Notes: a model not told the origin generated them from the letters alone. A stretch of DNA of 64,000 nt from Asterella californica (GCA_036924285.1 JAYKYS010000006.1:23720001-23784000), one strand, 5' to 3'; shown: positions 42,942-54,511, counted from the first letter of the stretch. Numbers and translations are program-made.

Positions 42942-44690
42942 TGTCGAGGCGAGAGTTTCCTGGGAAGGGCGAACCTTCTAGCTGTGATACGATCGTGAAA
43001 GGGAGGGCGAAAACTACACACGGAATACGGACCGCAAGAAAACACACCACCCCAATTTCGATCTGGCCAAGATAAAACACACGGCGTGCAAGTAGATCTT
43101 CAACTCCAGATCATGCAGATTGAAAAGCTCACGCTCAAGGACTCAGAACATCAGAAAACTGCTCCTGTGAAGCATCAGCGCGTTCACCTAGAAGCTTCCC
43201 GTTTTCTTTTCAGAAAAGTGTGCGTACAAGTTGTAGGTCTCCTCTCTACTCGATATTGTCTACTAATCTCAATCCCTCGATGTCAAAACTCTGATCAGTC
43301 AGAAATATCTCTCCAGGCGTAACCTCTGTAAAATCTTCTCCTAACTCTTCGATTCCTTCTACTCGATAGCTCTCGCACGGTAAACTCTATACTGCTCGAT
43401 GATCGAAAAACTCCGATAATGTGATAATGCCATGAGAATTCTCTCTCCGGAGTACACTCCTCTGGATTTTCCTCCATCCTACGTAACCTTCAGTGTCACC
43501 TGGCAGGGGTAAAAGACGCCCTAAACAGATGGCAGCAGAAAAATAAATCACTGATAATAAATCTACATGTAAGAAGACTATTTCACTAAGCTTCGCAGAT
43601 TCATCTGTACGGACGGCCACCGATTCGGTCCTACAGTCAGCATTTGACACCTCCATCCGAAGTAACTCCACCACGGCTACCTCTGGCCACCGGAATCACC
43701 TCGTTCTGACACGTGGAGCCCGAGTTATCATCATTGTCGTTTCCCGGCCCCCTTAAACTTCGAAGTGCCGTAAGTATTGCCTCAGGTATCAGTTTCACTT
43801 GATTTTTCGACCCAAGTGAGTAATATGTCGAGCTCTACATTTTTCTATAAAAGAATTGGTACCGACTTGAAGTATCTTTGATGTCATCTCGCAACCCCAG
43901 GACTTAGAGGGCCGCAACCGAATTCGTACTAATTATCCCGTCAACCCGAAGGTGAGAGGTCCATTTCGAAACCCGGTGGTAAACTCCCTCTAGCAAGTGC
44001 CGTAAGTATTGCCTCAGGTATCAGTTTCACTTGATTTTTCGACCCAAGTGAGTAATATGTCGAGCTCTACATTTTTCTACAAAAGAATTGATATCGACTT
44101 GAAGTATCTTTGATGCCATCTCGCTACCCCAGGACTTAGAGGGCCACAACCAAATTCGTACTAATTACCCCGCCAACCCGAAGGTGAGAGGTCCATTTCG
44201 AAACCCGGTGGTAAACTCTCTCTAGCATCCACACTAGGTGACTGCACTAGTGCAGGGGTAGACGGAGGCGTCCCGCATTCACGGTACGTTTAAGGGACAT
44301 CTAGTGTCCCGCCCTTAGGCAACTTGGCGCCCCTCATATTCCCTCGAAGGGGCCAGCCTACTCCAAGCCGGTTGTGAGTCTAAAGGGATTTGATCCGGAG
44401 ACCTCCTCCCTACAAGTTTCTCAGCTACACCACGGAAGCTGATCTCACAACTGGTTTTGAAGACCAGTTTCTAAGCTAATATGCTAGAAAGCTGCGGTAT
44501 TTCGTCTTTCCTTTGCTAACACGAAGTGCCATAACTTTCTCTAGACATGCTCTTTTTGTACATTTCGAATTTTAAACAAATACTACATACTACAATCTAC
44601 ATAAGAAAAATCTAAAAAGTATTTTTCGAACTCACTCAGATTTATGGTAAATTTCCCGGTATCAGAAATCTTGTAGAAGAACCCCAAGTA
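42942..44690 (-). repeat. Repeat F, copy 1 (inverted, with internal duplication)
   Basis: About 1.75 kb that reappears in opposite orientation at 52976-54511. Read on the minus strand it starts TACTTGGGGTTCTTCTAC (44690) and ends CGCCTCGACA (42942). It has pol-III-promoter-like words near 44395-44490 and a 232-bp tandem duplication (43763-44226) absent from copy 2. No protein-coding frame is shared between both copies except short ones. Nature unknown; possibly a non-coding retroelement or LTR/leader segment. Confidence 0.8.
43763..44226. repeat. 232-bp tandem duplication inside repeat F
   Basis: Units 43763-43994 and 43995-44226, both AAGTGCCGTAAGTATTGCC to CTCTAGC, with about ten differences seen by eye. 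Copy 2 of repeat F has a single unit. Confidence 0.92.
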
Positions 44691-45284
44691 ACTTTTCGCC
44701 TGCAACTCTGTTTGCAACTTTTGAACATACCACGGTGATCAGTGCAACGAGACCTACGCCATGGTGTTTTCAGATTTTTGAATGCACACTTGCTCCAGAA
44801 TCGACTTCTCTGAGGTCTTAGCTTCGCTCAGAGAGACTAACTTCTAACTGAGAGGTGAATTATTCACTATGTGGAATAATTCACATCACGACAGCGTAAT
44901 GGATGTACATTGTGTCTCTCACATGTGTGTCCAAAGTGTGCACCGTCAAATGTGTGTGTGTGTGTGTGTGCTTTTTCACATGTGTCTCACCAGTGTGTGT
45001 AATATTACTCTGTATCCTAACTTATACTACTACCTTAAATCGCAAGAGAGAGTTCCTCTCCAATCCTAACTTGCAATCAGGGAGATGGGGCGCTGTCAGA
45101 AGACCACCACCTCACATGCAATCGGCTCCCTGCCTTGGTTTAGAAACTTGCTTTCTATTCGTGCGCTGCCTACTCTGTCACATGGACAGTTAGCTAAGTT
45201 ACAAAGGAAACTGTCACTTCTCAAGATAGCAAATTTCGACTCCTACCAAAATTAGACAAGTCAACTGTCTTCCTAACTTGCTGT
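44691..45284. other. Spacer with hairpin and TG repeat
   Basis: No gene. It holds a perfect 11-bp inverted repeat GTGAATTATTC / GAATAATTCAC (44854-44884) and a (TG)10 microsatellite (44951-44970). A plus-strand ORF across the TG repeat is low complexity. Confidence 0.6.
44951..44970. repeat. TG microsatellite
   Basis: Ten TG units in a row, surrounded by further TGTG-rich words. Confidence 0.95.
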
Positions 45285-46964
45285 CTACTCTAATTCGCAA
45301 GGTAAGATATCTTCCTGATCTACTCCTACTTGAACTCCTAACTCGGCCTCTGATAAGGTGAGAAGTCTTGCGAGTACCTCGGGTGTGACTGAGGTGGCTT
45401 CCTCCTCTCTGTTCGTGGCTTGCTCTTCTGGGACGGCTTCGGAAGACGGAAGCGTCTTTTGGGAAGCTGAGTCTACCTGCGCTTCCTCGCTCTTCTGTGA
45501 CACTGGTTCGACGCTGAGAACTAGAGTGACTTCGCAGTGGTCAGAGGAAGTCACCTCCTCCACTCGAAACACATGGGAAGACAACTCTACTTCTTGTCTT
45601 CCAGAAGACACTTTGTCTTCCATGACTTCTTCCACGGTCTTCTCGGCTTCCAGTGCTGTCACTACCAGGTGGACAGCGAGGTCGAACTCCTCCTTCTCCG
45701 AATCTGTCTCGATCGTTGGTCTTGGAGCATGAGAAGATGTAGCTGCTGGTCGTGGGATCGAGGGAAGACCGTAAAGTATCTTCAAGCCCTCAATGCAGAA
45801 CATGCTGTTCTTGCATTCCACTAACATCGCCACTCAATCGTCATCCCACTCCCTAGCTAGGGTGAGAAGCTTCCTACACACGGTGAAGTTGAACTTATTG
45901 TGAAGTGCTTCCACCATGAGTCCATTCGCTCGAGCTTCTGCTTCTTCCCGTTACGTCTTCTCTGCTGCAGCTTGTGCTTCTGCGGCTTCTCGTAATGCCC
46001 TCCATGTCGTCTTCTCTTCTGCGAGAGAGATGATCTTACCTCTAATCCGCAGAACCTCCTGGTCACGCTGCTATAGACGTGTCTGTAACTCCTGGTTGCT
46101 CTTCCTCAACTGTGCTGACTCCTTGGGAGAAGCGGCTACTTCCGTCTTGTATCTCGCTGCAAGCTTCTCCGTGGTGCGGAGGTTGGCCTCCAGCGCGTCC
46201 ACCTTCTTCTGGACATCTTCTTGCTGCATCAAGGTGCGCAGACCGAATCCAGGTCGTAGTGACTTCTCTTGAGTCATCGCGCGCTTCTCCACCAACTCCA
46301 TGGCTGACTAGATCTCTGAATGGAAGAAGGCGCTGAATTCCTTCAACCTTCTTCTCGCGGAAGACAGGTTCATTTTCACAATCCGGTCGGAAGTGTCTTC
46401 CTTGTCTTCCAGAGGCAAGGATGTCTCTTCCACCACTGTGATCTTCTGCTTCTGCACGCGAGAAGATACTACTCTTCTCATCTTCCGAGGTGGAAGATCT
46501 CTTCTCACTGCAGGAGCGGTTCTCTTCGCTGCGCTTCCTCGAGTCACAGTTGGAATATCAACCCATACTTCGGCTTCAGGAGTCTTCGGAAGACTCCCTG
46601 TAGTTGTAGAAGCTGTCTTCTGCGCAGTTCTGGTGCTTAGAGTCGCCTCTTGTGAATCCGACTCCGATCCAGAATGAATGATCGGGAAAGAGGTGCTCTT
46701 CCTAGGCACACTCCTAGGTCTCATCTTCCTCGGTGATAACGCGTCTTCCGTACCACTAGAGTCGTCTTCTCGCACCAGAAGCGTCTTCTGATGAGTGCTC
46801 GGTCTCGGCTCAAGCACTAAAGTGGGAGGGGGAGTTACGACTGCTGCTCAGTCGTCTTCTCTCGAGGTTTCTTCCTTCATCTCGCACTGTCCTGTTGTTC
46901 CATACCTCGCCAATTGATCTTCTGTCAAGTCCCCCTTGGACACGTACAGATAACAGAAGAACGG
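45285..46964 (-). pseudogene. Element/gene G, C-terminal coiled-coil part
   Basis: A single minus-strand frame runs from the insertion border at 46964 to 45285 with five internal stops (after KEETSREDD, FFHSEI, QELQTRL, EAEKT-type and REWDDD). Content in order: CYLYVSKGDLTEDQLARYG, a serine/arginine-rich low-complexity region (SSGTEDALSPRKMRPRSV), a long coiled coil (QKKVDALEANLRTTEKLA, LREAAEAQAAAEK) and an acidic C-terminus (VEPVSQKSEEAQVDSASQ). This layout resembles long proteins encoded by plant mobile elements upstream of, or without, a pol gene; I do not recognise the exact family. The frame is continuous with the minus-strand ORF that ends at 56179, on the other side of the inserted retroelement. 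Confidence 0.55.
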
Positions 46965-49262
46965 TGTCGCGCTACTTGGCGGCTACATGTTACATTTCTA
47001 CTCCGACACTTGAGTTTAGTAGTTCTAGAAGTTAGCTCATATTACTTCTAGTCGTTTATGTATGTGTTTGACACCTTTGCATACGGTGTTAACACTATTT
47101 TGAGTCCTAGTAGGTTGATAGTATGCTAGTTATCTTGTTCAAGCATTTGTGCGCTTGTGCAAGTGACTTCTTACTTGTCTATGATGTTCAATGTACTGTA
47201 ACGACATATGTTACACATAGGAAGTTTGTCTATTAGTAAGGTATTTAGTTATAACTAAGTGTTGAGAATGTTTATTTGCTGCCCAAGTACTTTAAGGAGG
47301 TATCAAGTTAGTCATGACTAGCTAAAAGTTAGTTATGGTTAAACTTAGCTGTACTTTTGGCAAAATTCAGATATTTCCTAAAGGGTGAGCACTACTATCT
47401 TGCCATCTTGTCTAAAAGGTAGAAAGGAGGTGGAAAGTATCCCTTATCTCCTTTTTGACTTGATATTAGTGGTTAGATTAAAGTTGTGGACTTTGTGGGC
47501 ATTAAAAACAAGAAGAGATTCTACATGTTTTTTTTTAGTGGGTCCTAGTGTAGAGAGGGGGTTGAAATTCGAGATTCCTTGAGAATATTCCAGAATCCTT
47601 CTAGAAGTTGTTGACTTTGAAGGAATAAGCCCATTGAAAAGGTAAGAAGCCCATGTGATTAATGCTTTTACCTTAAGTAATATCTTAGTAAAACCCGGTA
47701 AAAGTAGTTACGATTGAGTTACCGGAGGGTACCAAAGTAAAAACCTAGAATGTATAAATAGAGGAGTAGAGAAGGGCTCCTCATCCTTGTTTTCACATCG
47801 TCATAATGACAACTTGAGTAATATAGGAAATGTGGGATATTTTTAGCATGTGAGAACTTGAGAGACGTCGTTAGAATGGAGGATTTTAGTTGATGAGTTT
47901 ATGGAGAATTTTAGTTGATAAGTTTGTGGGTGTATGAATGAGTGAACTAAGCATTTTTCCCTTCAAGATTCATGGTGTGCTTCCATCAAAGCCATCAAAG
48001 GTGACCCCTGAGTGAGAGACAAGCCCGACATTTGCAGATTCATCAATGACGATCGTAGTGGTTGAGAGATCGGGGGGGGGGGGGTAGTTGATCGATGGGA
48101 TCATGAAGAGTTTACAGTACATAACTTAGATTTACCATGTTGATAGGGTTTAAGCTCATGGGTTGTACTTACGTGTTGCCCATGCACGCTTTTTAGATGG
48201 TTTAAGTTTACTTTCAGAGCTGCGTGTCATTTTAGGTAGTTTAAGATTTACGCTGACACTTTAGGGAACTTGACGTGGTAGCCTATGAGTGGAATTAAGT
48301 TACCACATGGTTTAAAGCACAAAAGGACAACCAAGTGGAGCTATGAACTCCTATTGGTCTGTTTTTGTCTTTTGTAAAACTCTAAATTTAGCAATAGAGG
48401 TCTAAAGGAGAGTTCGAGCATTTGGTGAGGGGACTGCAAAATCTGAGAGCATAGGAAGATAGAGCTCGTCGTGCCAAGCACTATCAGTGAAATTCTTGAT
48501 CGATTTGGAGCAATAAAGAAGGAGTTATGCCCAATTGAAGTTCGGATTGAGTTGAAACTGCGTCACTTTTGTTGGATTTGGGGTTTTCAGTGTCATTTGC
48601 AGCAGAATTGAGAAAATCGCTTCAAACCTTCGTGGTTGCGTTCACTGTCAGGAAAGCTACGACTGTCTAAGAAGTTTCAAGTCATTTGAGTGAGTGAGTA
48701 ATTCAGGGTGACCGCTGAAGCAGAGGGGATTTGAAAAGCTCTCAATCTAGAGCAGCAACTTTAGAGAACGAGATCTGGAGAACGGTGTACAGTCAGGAGT
48801 CTTAACTTCACAGGGGTGTTCAGCATCCTACAGACTCCAAATCATGTAAGAATCTTCGAAATGTATCGAGCCAATTTTCTGTTGTAGGTCAAAATAGCTG
48901 TATGAGTATCAAAAATTGTCGCAATATTTTTACCCAGAACTTTTCTGTCCATATCTCGGTGCCAGAATTTGATCTCAAGCTGAAACTTCGTGTGTGTGCT
49001 CAGTAGGGGCTCTCTTACATGTAGGAGAATTTAAGAAGTCAGAACCATCATATTTTTCCTCTCCTTGAGTGTTAAAGTTCACCGTCTGATCTTATTACTA
49101 CTAGTTAGACCTGGATTTCACTTTCTGAACATATTAGAGGATCTTAAACACCTGTGTGAGTGCTTATAGCGCTCTGTTGTAACCTGAAAGGCCTACCTCT
49201 TGAGTCAACAACCACAGCCAGAAGCCCAGCGCTTTCCTAGGTAGACGGATCACACTCCGACA
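46965..49262 (+). repeat. 5' LTR of second family-B element (long form, interrupted)
   Basis: TGTCGCGC at 46965 to CTCCGACA at 49262. The solo LTR 47197-48116 plus one GTAC copy interrupts it inside the 90-base segment that marks the long form; the host LTR without it is about 1,374 bp, equal to the 3' LTR. Confidence 0.92.
47197..48116 (+). repeat. Solo family-A LTR with GTAC duplication
   Basis: 920 bp, TGTAACGACATATG to GAGTTTACA, flanked by GTAC at 47193-47196 and 48117-48120. No internal region follows, so the LTRs of a full element recombined. Contains TATA box 47753-47760 and a 13-G tract. Confidence 0.95.
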
Positions 49263-49336
49263 TACTCTCTTTTGGTGAACTCGACGTGAAAACCTAGGGT
49301 GGGAGTTTTCTTGAGAGTGTTACAGGATCAGATATC

Positions 49337-50948
49337 ATGACCAACCAAGGATCATCAAGTGGAGCTGCTGCTCAGCAACTTGTTCAGTTTGATGCTGCTA
49401 CGATGAAGATGTTCCAAGCTTTTCACATGTTTATGCAGCAGCAGCAGAGCACAGAGAGAAAGGAGGTATAAGCAACCAAGGCGTTGCAATCAGTAGTGCA
49501 CAAGATGAACCAGTTCAAGGGGACAGATATTTCCAAGTACGTGCGATACTATGCTAGGGAGATGGAGGTGAACAAGGTGTCTAAGAAAGAGATGGTGGAG
49601 AACTTTGAACTTGCTGTTGTCCCTGAGATTCGTGGACGTGTGAAGGAGCTCAAGCAGCAGCAAGGACAGAGTTGGGAGAGTTTTATGCGCGCTTTGAAGG
49701 AGGAGTACTACACTGAAGATTCAGAGAGAGTGACCAAGAGAACGTTCTTGGAGTGGGTGGTTAAGCCTAACAAAGGTTTGTCTGTAAATGAGTTGTTAAG
49801 GGAGTTTGATCGTCAGTATGCTCAGCTTTCTAAGACAGAGAAGCTTACATTACATGTGGAGAAGACAGAGTTTTTCTTTCAAGCAGCGGACGTGACTATT
49901 CAGGAGAAGCTTGAGTTGTTGTTGGAAGACAAGAGTGAGGAAAGAGGTTGAAGAGGTTGTCTCTTTGCTAACCAAGAGACAGAGAAGAAGAGACAAGGTG
50001 GTGGTAAGTGAAGCAGCACCTCTGATAATTCCTGTCAAGCAGTTGCCTACTAAGCCCGCTTTGGTAATTGCTAGAGAGGAAGACTCACCGCTTGATGAAT
50101 TGATTAAGGTTATGAAGGAGCTTAAGCTTAAGCTTACTAGGTTAGAAGAGAAGGAGCAGAATGTACAACCTGCTATGCAGAGACCTCAGATGAGGGAAGG
50201 CTTTGTTCATCGTTGTATATGGTGCGATAACCTAGACCATGTAAGAAGAGATTGTGGAGATTTTTCAGATGCATTGAGGAAGGATCTTATCTTCTTCAAA
50301 GATGGTAAGATCCATTTGAGAGAGACTGGGATGATGCTGGGAACCAACTATGGCAAGCGTGGTATGAAGAGACTTGTGAATGAGATATCAGCATCACATG
50401 CTGTTTCTCTTGTGAATGCTGCTACGTGTGGAGTGAAAGTGGAAATGGAGAGAGAGGAAAGGACTATTGGGTTGTGGTCTGATGTAGTGCAGTCCGTAGC
50501 TAGAACAGAGCTAGACAATGATGTGCTACGGAGGGTTGGCAACTCAATTCGAGAAGCTACAGGATGGAATGACCCTGTGGATACTATGTCAATGCATGCT
50601 TATGTTGCAAGAAGTCAGCATGAAGCTATACTAAAAGAAAAATGCAAGAGGGAGGATGCAGGTGAGGCTTCTACAGCCAAACGGCCTGCAACAAGGAGTG
50701 AAAGGGCTAGACCAGAGACAACACAGGAGACAACACCTACTCGGGAGGAGACTATGGAAGATCTACCACCTACAACACACAAGGAGAAGGAGAGAAGCAA
50801 GGAGAAGAGTAAGATGCCTGCATACAAACTTCAGTCTGACATTGAGATTGCTACAGACCTGAAGCAAGTGTTAGAAAATCGTATCTTGAATGGGAAGGTT
50901 GAGTTTACTTTTAGATATCATCAAGAGGAAATGTCAGATTTTGGATGA
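49337..50948 (+). pseudogene. Gag, second family-B element
   Basis: Begins MTNQGSSSGAAAQQLVQ at 49337. A TAA at about 49468 replaces TTA. The frame then continues (from 49484) through WESFMRALKEEYYTEDSERV and TKRTFLEWVVKPNKGL to a stop at 49951, where a short deletion shifts it. The next frame (49911-50948) holds the zinc knuckle CIWCDNLDHVRRDC and the charged tail. About 57 bases before the protease (LGEILGIAKREF in the other copies) are deleted, ending the frame at 50948. It is the longest Gag sequence of the family here, but three lesions make it non-functional. Confidence 0.87.
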
Positions 50949-51663
50949 AGCAGCTGCGCTTAACGCTCTAAGGACCAATCTGTCGGAAGATGAAGAAGAT
51001 GAGATTGCTGGTTACTGCTCTCAAGTATCAGAGAGGAGGTCGTATTAGCACGTGAGGTTTGAAGATGAGGTGGAAGCATCGCAGAAGAGCCATTACTCTC
51101 ACAACCATTGGGCAAGAGCAACCACAGAGACCTTAGTAAAGATTTGAACCTTGTTCCGCCATGACCTTTATCAGGTCATGGCGGAACAAGGTTCAAATCT
51201 GGGAGATCTAGAGGAACCTGTGGTGGCGTTGATTGATCACGGCTCAGAGATTAATCTGATGTCTAAGGAGCTGTACAAGCGTGGAAGGTGACCCATAGAC
51301 ACCGACCATGGATGGTTTATCCGTGCTGCCAACAACTAGAGGGGAGAACTCTATGGTGCTTGTTCCAACATCAAGGTAACGGTGGGTGACATCAGTGATG
51401 TTCAGAATTTCTTTGTACAAGACATGTCAACCTATCTTATCATTCTAGGGCAACCTTACATTACTACTGTTAGAATGGAGACACGAGTTATGGATGATGG
51501 TTCAGCCTATGCTAGGATACGTAGTAGAGATGGCAGAAGAGCTGTTCAGTTTTTGACCGTTGTTGCAGAACATGAGAGAAATCCCGATAGCTTGAGGGAC
51601 CGTCCACTACCTAAGATTACTCAGGAGTTTAGAGAGTCTAGGGGTTTTGGCAGAGTACATTGA
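50949..51663 (+). pseudogene. Protease region with 61-bp palindromic insert
   Basis: Same protease as at 24780-25413: ALIDHGSEINLMSKELYKRG (D-H-G) and YLIILGQPYITTVR. Several stops (RGR-stop-PIDTD near 51290, ANN-stop-RGEL near 51338). Just before the active-site segment the frame is opened by a perfect palindrome at 51140-51200. From 51382 the frame is open to 51663. Confidence 0.8.
51140..51200. repeat. Perfect palindrome, 28-bp arms, 5-base loop
   Basis: 51140-51167 (AGATTTGAACCTTGTTCCGC and on) and 51173-51200 are exact inverted copies around TTATC. The sister copies of the element have no such sequence at this point, so it is an insertion. The right arm contains GGTTCAAATCT, like a tRNA T-arm / B box. 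Confidence 0.95.
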
Positions 51664-52950
51664 AGAGCGAGACTTCAACGGTACAGTAGAGATAGGATTC
51701 TCGCCTGATCCAGTAGAGCAGGAAGTTTTATCCACTAGCTTCTTAGGACTGACGTCATGTGGATCAGTGTGTTATAGGAAGGTTGAGAATCTGAAGAGAT
51801 TTGAGAGACAACATGTGAAGTATGTACAACAGTCTTTGTGGGATAGTGGAGAGTTAGCCGGAAATGAATACATATCTGGAGTGTTTGAAGAACAATATTT
51901 GGTAGATACTATAGGGGAGGTGAAATCTATAGTAGAAAGTTCTATAGATGATGTAAATAGAGTGGTGAGAGTGAGCTCCAAGGAGCTTTATGATGTAATT
52001 GATACGTTCATAGACCGACAAGAAGTGTATGTGGAGACCAAGTACAAGTCAGTAGCGAAGAAAGTCAAACCAATGGCTTTGTCTTTATCACTCGACTACG
52101 ATCAGAAGATGGAGCAAGCTGCACGAGAACCGACGCTTAGAGAACCGAGAAGAATTGGACACCAGTTCACAAAAACAACACTGAAGGAGCTGAGGATTGG
52201 AGGTGATGGATTTCTTACTGAGCAAGAGAAGAAGAGCTTCAGGGAGATGCTATCTAGGCATGGTAAGGCATTTGCGTTTGAGTCACATGAAGTAGGATGT
52301 GTAGATCCAAGTGTAGTTGCACCTATGATAATCTTTACTATACCGCATGTGCCTTGAAATCTACGTCTTATCCCTGTACCTAGAGCTCATCTACCAAACT
52401 GATAGACTTGCTCAATGAGAGGATTAGGATGGGTATCTTGAAACCATCATAGCCCCCTACTCTAGCAGATGGTTTACTATTCCGAAGAAGAGTGGAGCTT
52501 TGAGATTCATTCAAGATATGCAGTCAGTTAACAAGGTGACTATCACGAATATGGATGTAGGACCTATTGTAGACGAGTTTACAGAGACTTTTGTTGGTCG
52601 TGCTATCTATTCAGTGAGAGACTTATATTCAAGGTATGATCAGTTTCAGTTATCCTCTGAGAGTAGAGACTTGACTACAATGAGGACACCTTTGGAGTTA
52701 CTAAGGATGTGCACATTGTCACAAGGTGCTACCAATTCTGTAACACATATGATGAATGACATGAACAAAGTTTTGAGAGATTTCATTCCTGAAAAAACTA
52801 TGCCATTCCTTGATGATGTGCCGATCAAAGGGTGTGCTGAGGAGGAAAAGAATGAGGTAAAGGATCAGAGGGGGTGCCGTAAGTTTGTTGCAGACCATAT
52901 AGTTGACTGCGATAAGATATTGAGTCGACTGGATGAGGTTCATTAGACTT
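51647..52950 (+). pseudogene. Linker and reverse transcriptase start, second family-B element
   Basis: 51647-52357 encodes the linker (ERDFNGTVEIGFSPDPVEQE, YISGVFEEQYLVDTIGEV) and the approach to RT; the frame ends at TGA in HVP-stop where sister copies have TGG. 52500-52946 encodes the palm: FIQDMQSVNKVTITNM, YSVRDLYSRYDQFQL, LSQGATNSVTHMM and MPFLDDVPIKGCAEEEKNE with the FLDD box. Small deletions near 52400 and 52450 separate the frames. RNase H and integrase core are gone, replaced by repeat F from 52976. Confidence 0.83.
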
Positions 52951-52975
52951 TATTAGGAGCAAAGTCTGTATTTGG

Positions 52976-54511
52976 GTTGGGTACTTGGAGTTCTTCTACA
53001 AGATTTCTGATACCGGGAAATTTACCATAAATTAGAGTGAGTTCGAAAAATATTTTTTAGATTTTTCTCATGTAGATTGTAGTATGTAGTATTTGTTTAA
53101 AATTTGAAATGTACAAAAAGAGCATGTCTGGAGAAAGTTATGGCACTTCGTGTTAGCAAAGGAAAGACGAAATACCGCAGCTTTCTAGCATATTAGCTTA
53201 GAAACTGGTCTTCAAAACCAGTTGTGAGATCAGCTTCCGTGGTGTAGCTGAGAAACTTGTAGGGAGGAGGTCTCCGGATCAAATCCCTTCAGACTCACAA
53301 CCGACTTGGAGTAGGCTGGCCCCTTCGGGGGAATATGAGGGGCACCAAGTTGCCGAGGGGCGGGACACTAGATGTCCCTTAAACATACAGTGAATGCGAG
53401 ACTCCTCCGTCTACCCCTGCACTAGTGCAATCACCTAGTGTGGATGCTAGAGGGAGATTACCACCGGGTTTCGAAATGGACCTCTCACCTTCGGGTTGGC
53501 GGGGTAATTAGTACGAATTCGGTTGCGGCCCTCTAAGTCCTGGGGTAGCGAGATGGCATCAAAGATACTCCAAGTCGGTACCAATTCTTTTTGTAGAAAA
53601 ATGTAGAGTTCGAAATATTATTCACTTGGGTCGAAAAATCAAGTGAAACTGATACCTGAGGCAATACTTACGGCACTTCGAAGTTTAAGGGGGCTGGGAA
53701 ACGACAATGATGATAACTCGGGTTCCACGTGTCAGAACGAGGTGATTCCGGTGGCCAGAGGTAGCCGTGGTGGAGTTATTTCGGATGGAGGTGTCAAATG
53801 CTGACTGTACGACCGACTCGGTGGCCGTCCGTACAGATGAACCTGCGAAGCTTAGTGAAATAGTCTTATTACGTGTAGATTTTTTATCAGTGATTTATTT
53901 TTCTGCTGTCATCTGTTTAGGGCGTCTTTTACCCCTGCCAGGTGATACTGAAGGTTACGTAGGGTGAAGGAGAACCCAGAGGGGTGTACTCCGGAGGGAG
54001 AGAATTCTCAGTGCATTGTCACATTATCGCATTATCGCAATCTGTCGATCATCGAGCAGTGTAGAGTTTACCGTGCGGGAGCTATCGAGTAGAGAGAAAC
54101 AGTAGAGCTGAGGAGAAGTTTTACACAGAGGTTACATCTGAAGAGATTTTCTGTCTGATAAGAGTTTTGATATCAAAGGATTGAGAGTAGAGAGCAGAAT
54201 CGAGTAGAGAGGAGACCAAGAAATTGTACGTGTATCTTTCTGAATAGAAAACGGGAAGCTTCTAGGTGAACGCGCTGGTGCTTCACAGGAGCAGTTTTCT
54301 GATATTCTGAGTTACTGAACGTGAGCTTTGCAATCTGAATGACCTGGAGTTGAAGATCTACTTGCACGCCGTGTGTTTCATCTTGGCCAGATCGAGAACG
54401 TGGTGGTGTGATTTCTTGCGGTCCGTATTTCGTGTGTGATTTTGGTCCTCCTCTTCACGATCGTATCACAGCTAGAAGGTTCGCCCTTCCCAGGAAACTC
54501 TCGCCTCGACA
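52976..54511 (+). repeat. Repeat F, copy 2, replacing RNase H and integrase
   Basis: The host element reads normally up to TGTATTTGG at 52975 (compare 30026-30034) and resumes at GCGCTATCAG at 54512 (compare 35105). In between lies repeat F, and about 3 kb of pol (RNase H to integrase core) is missing. So repeat F came with a deletion, not by simple insertion. The plus-strand ORF at 53767-53967 matches copy 1's 43674-43387 frame only partly. Confidence 0.85.
53194..53290 (+). promoter_or_regulatory. Pol-III-promoter-like and tRNA-like words in repeat F
   Basis: A-box-like TAGCTTAG (53194) and TAGCTGAG (53245) precede a B-box-like GGATCAAATCC (53276-53286). Between them a perfect 6-bp stem ACTGGT/ACCAGT (53204-53222) closes a 7-base loop CTTCAAA, as in an anticodon arm. 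Copy 1 keeps all of this (44395-44490, minus strand). No acceptor stem is visible, so this is not called as a tRNA. Confidence 0.4.

Noticed and set aside
44869..45193. Plus-strand ORFs across the TG microsatellite
   Set aside because: Low-complexity translation of TGTG repeats, two competing frames, no motif.
45358..45824. Plus-strand ORFs over the G coiled-coil region (also 46079-46677)
   Set aside because: The minus-strand frame is continuous over 1.5 kb with coiled-coil character; the plus-strand frames are its shadows.
53194..53290. A tRNA gene (possibly with anticodon TCA) in repeat F
   Set aside because: The anticodon-type arm and boxes are present, but I find no 7-bp acceptor stem pairing around them and the spacing to the B box is wrong for a standard tRNA.
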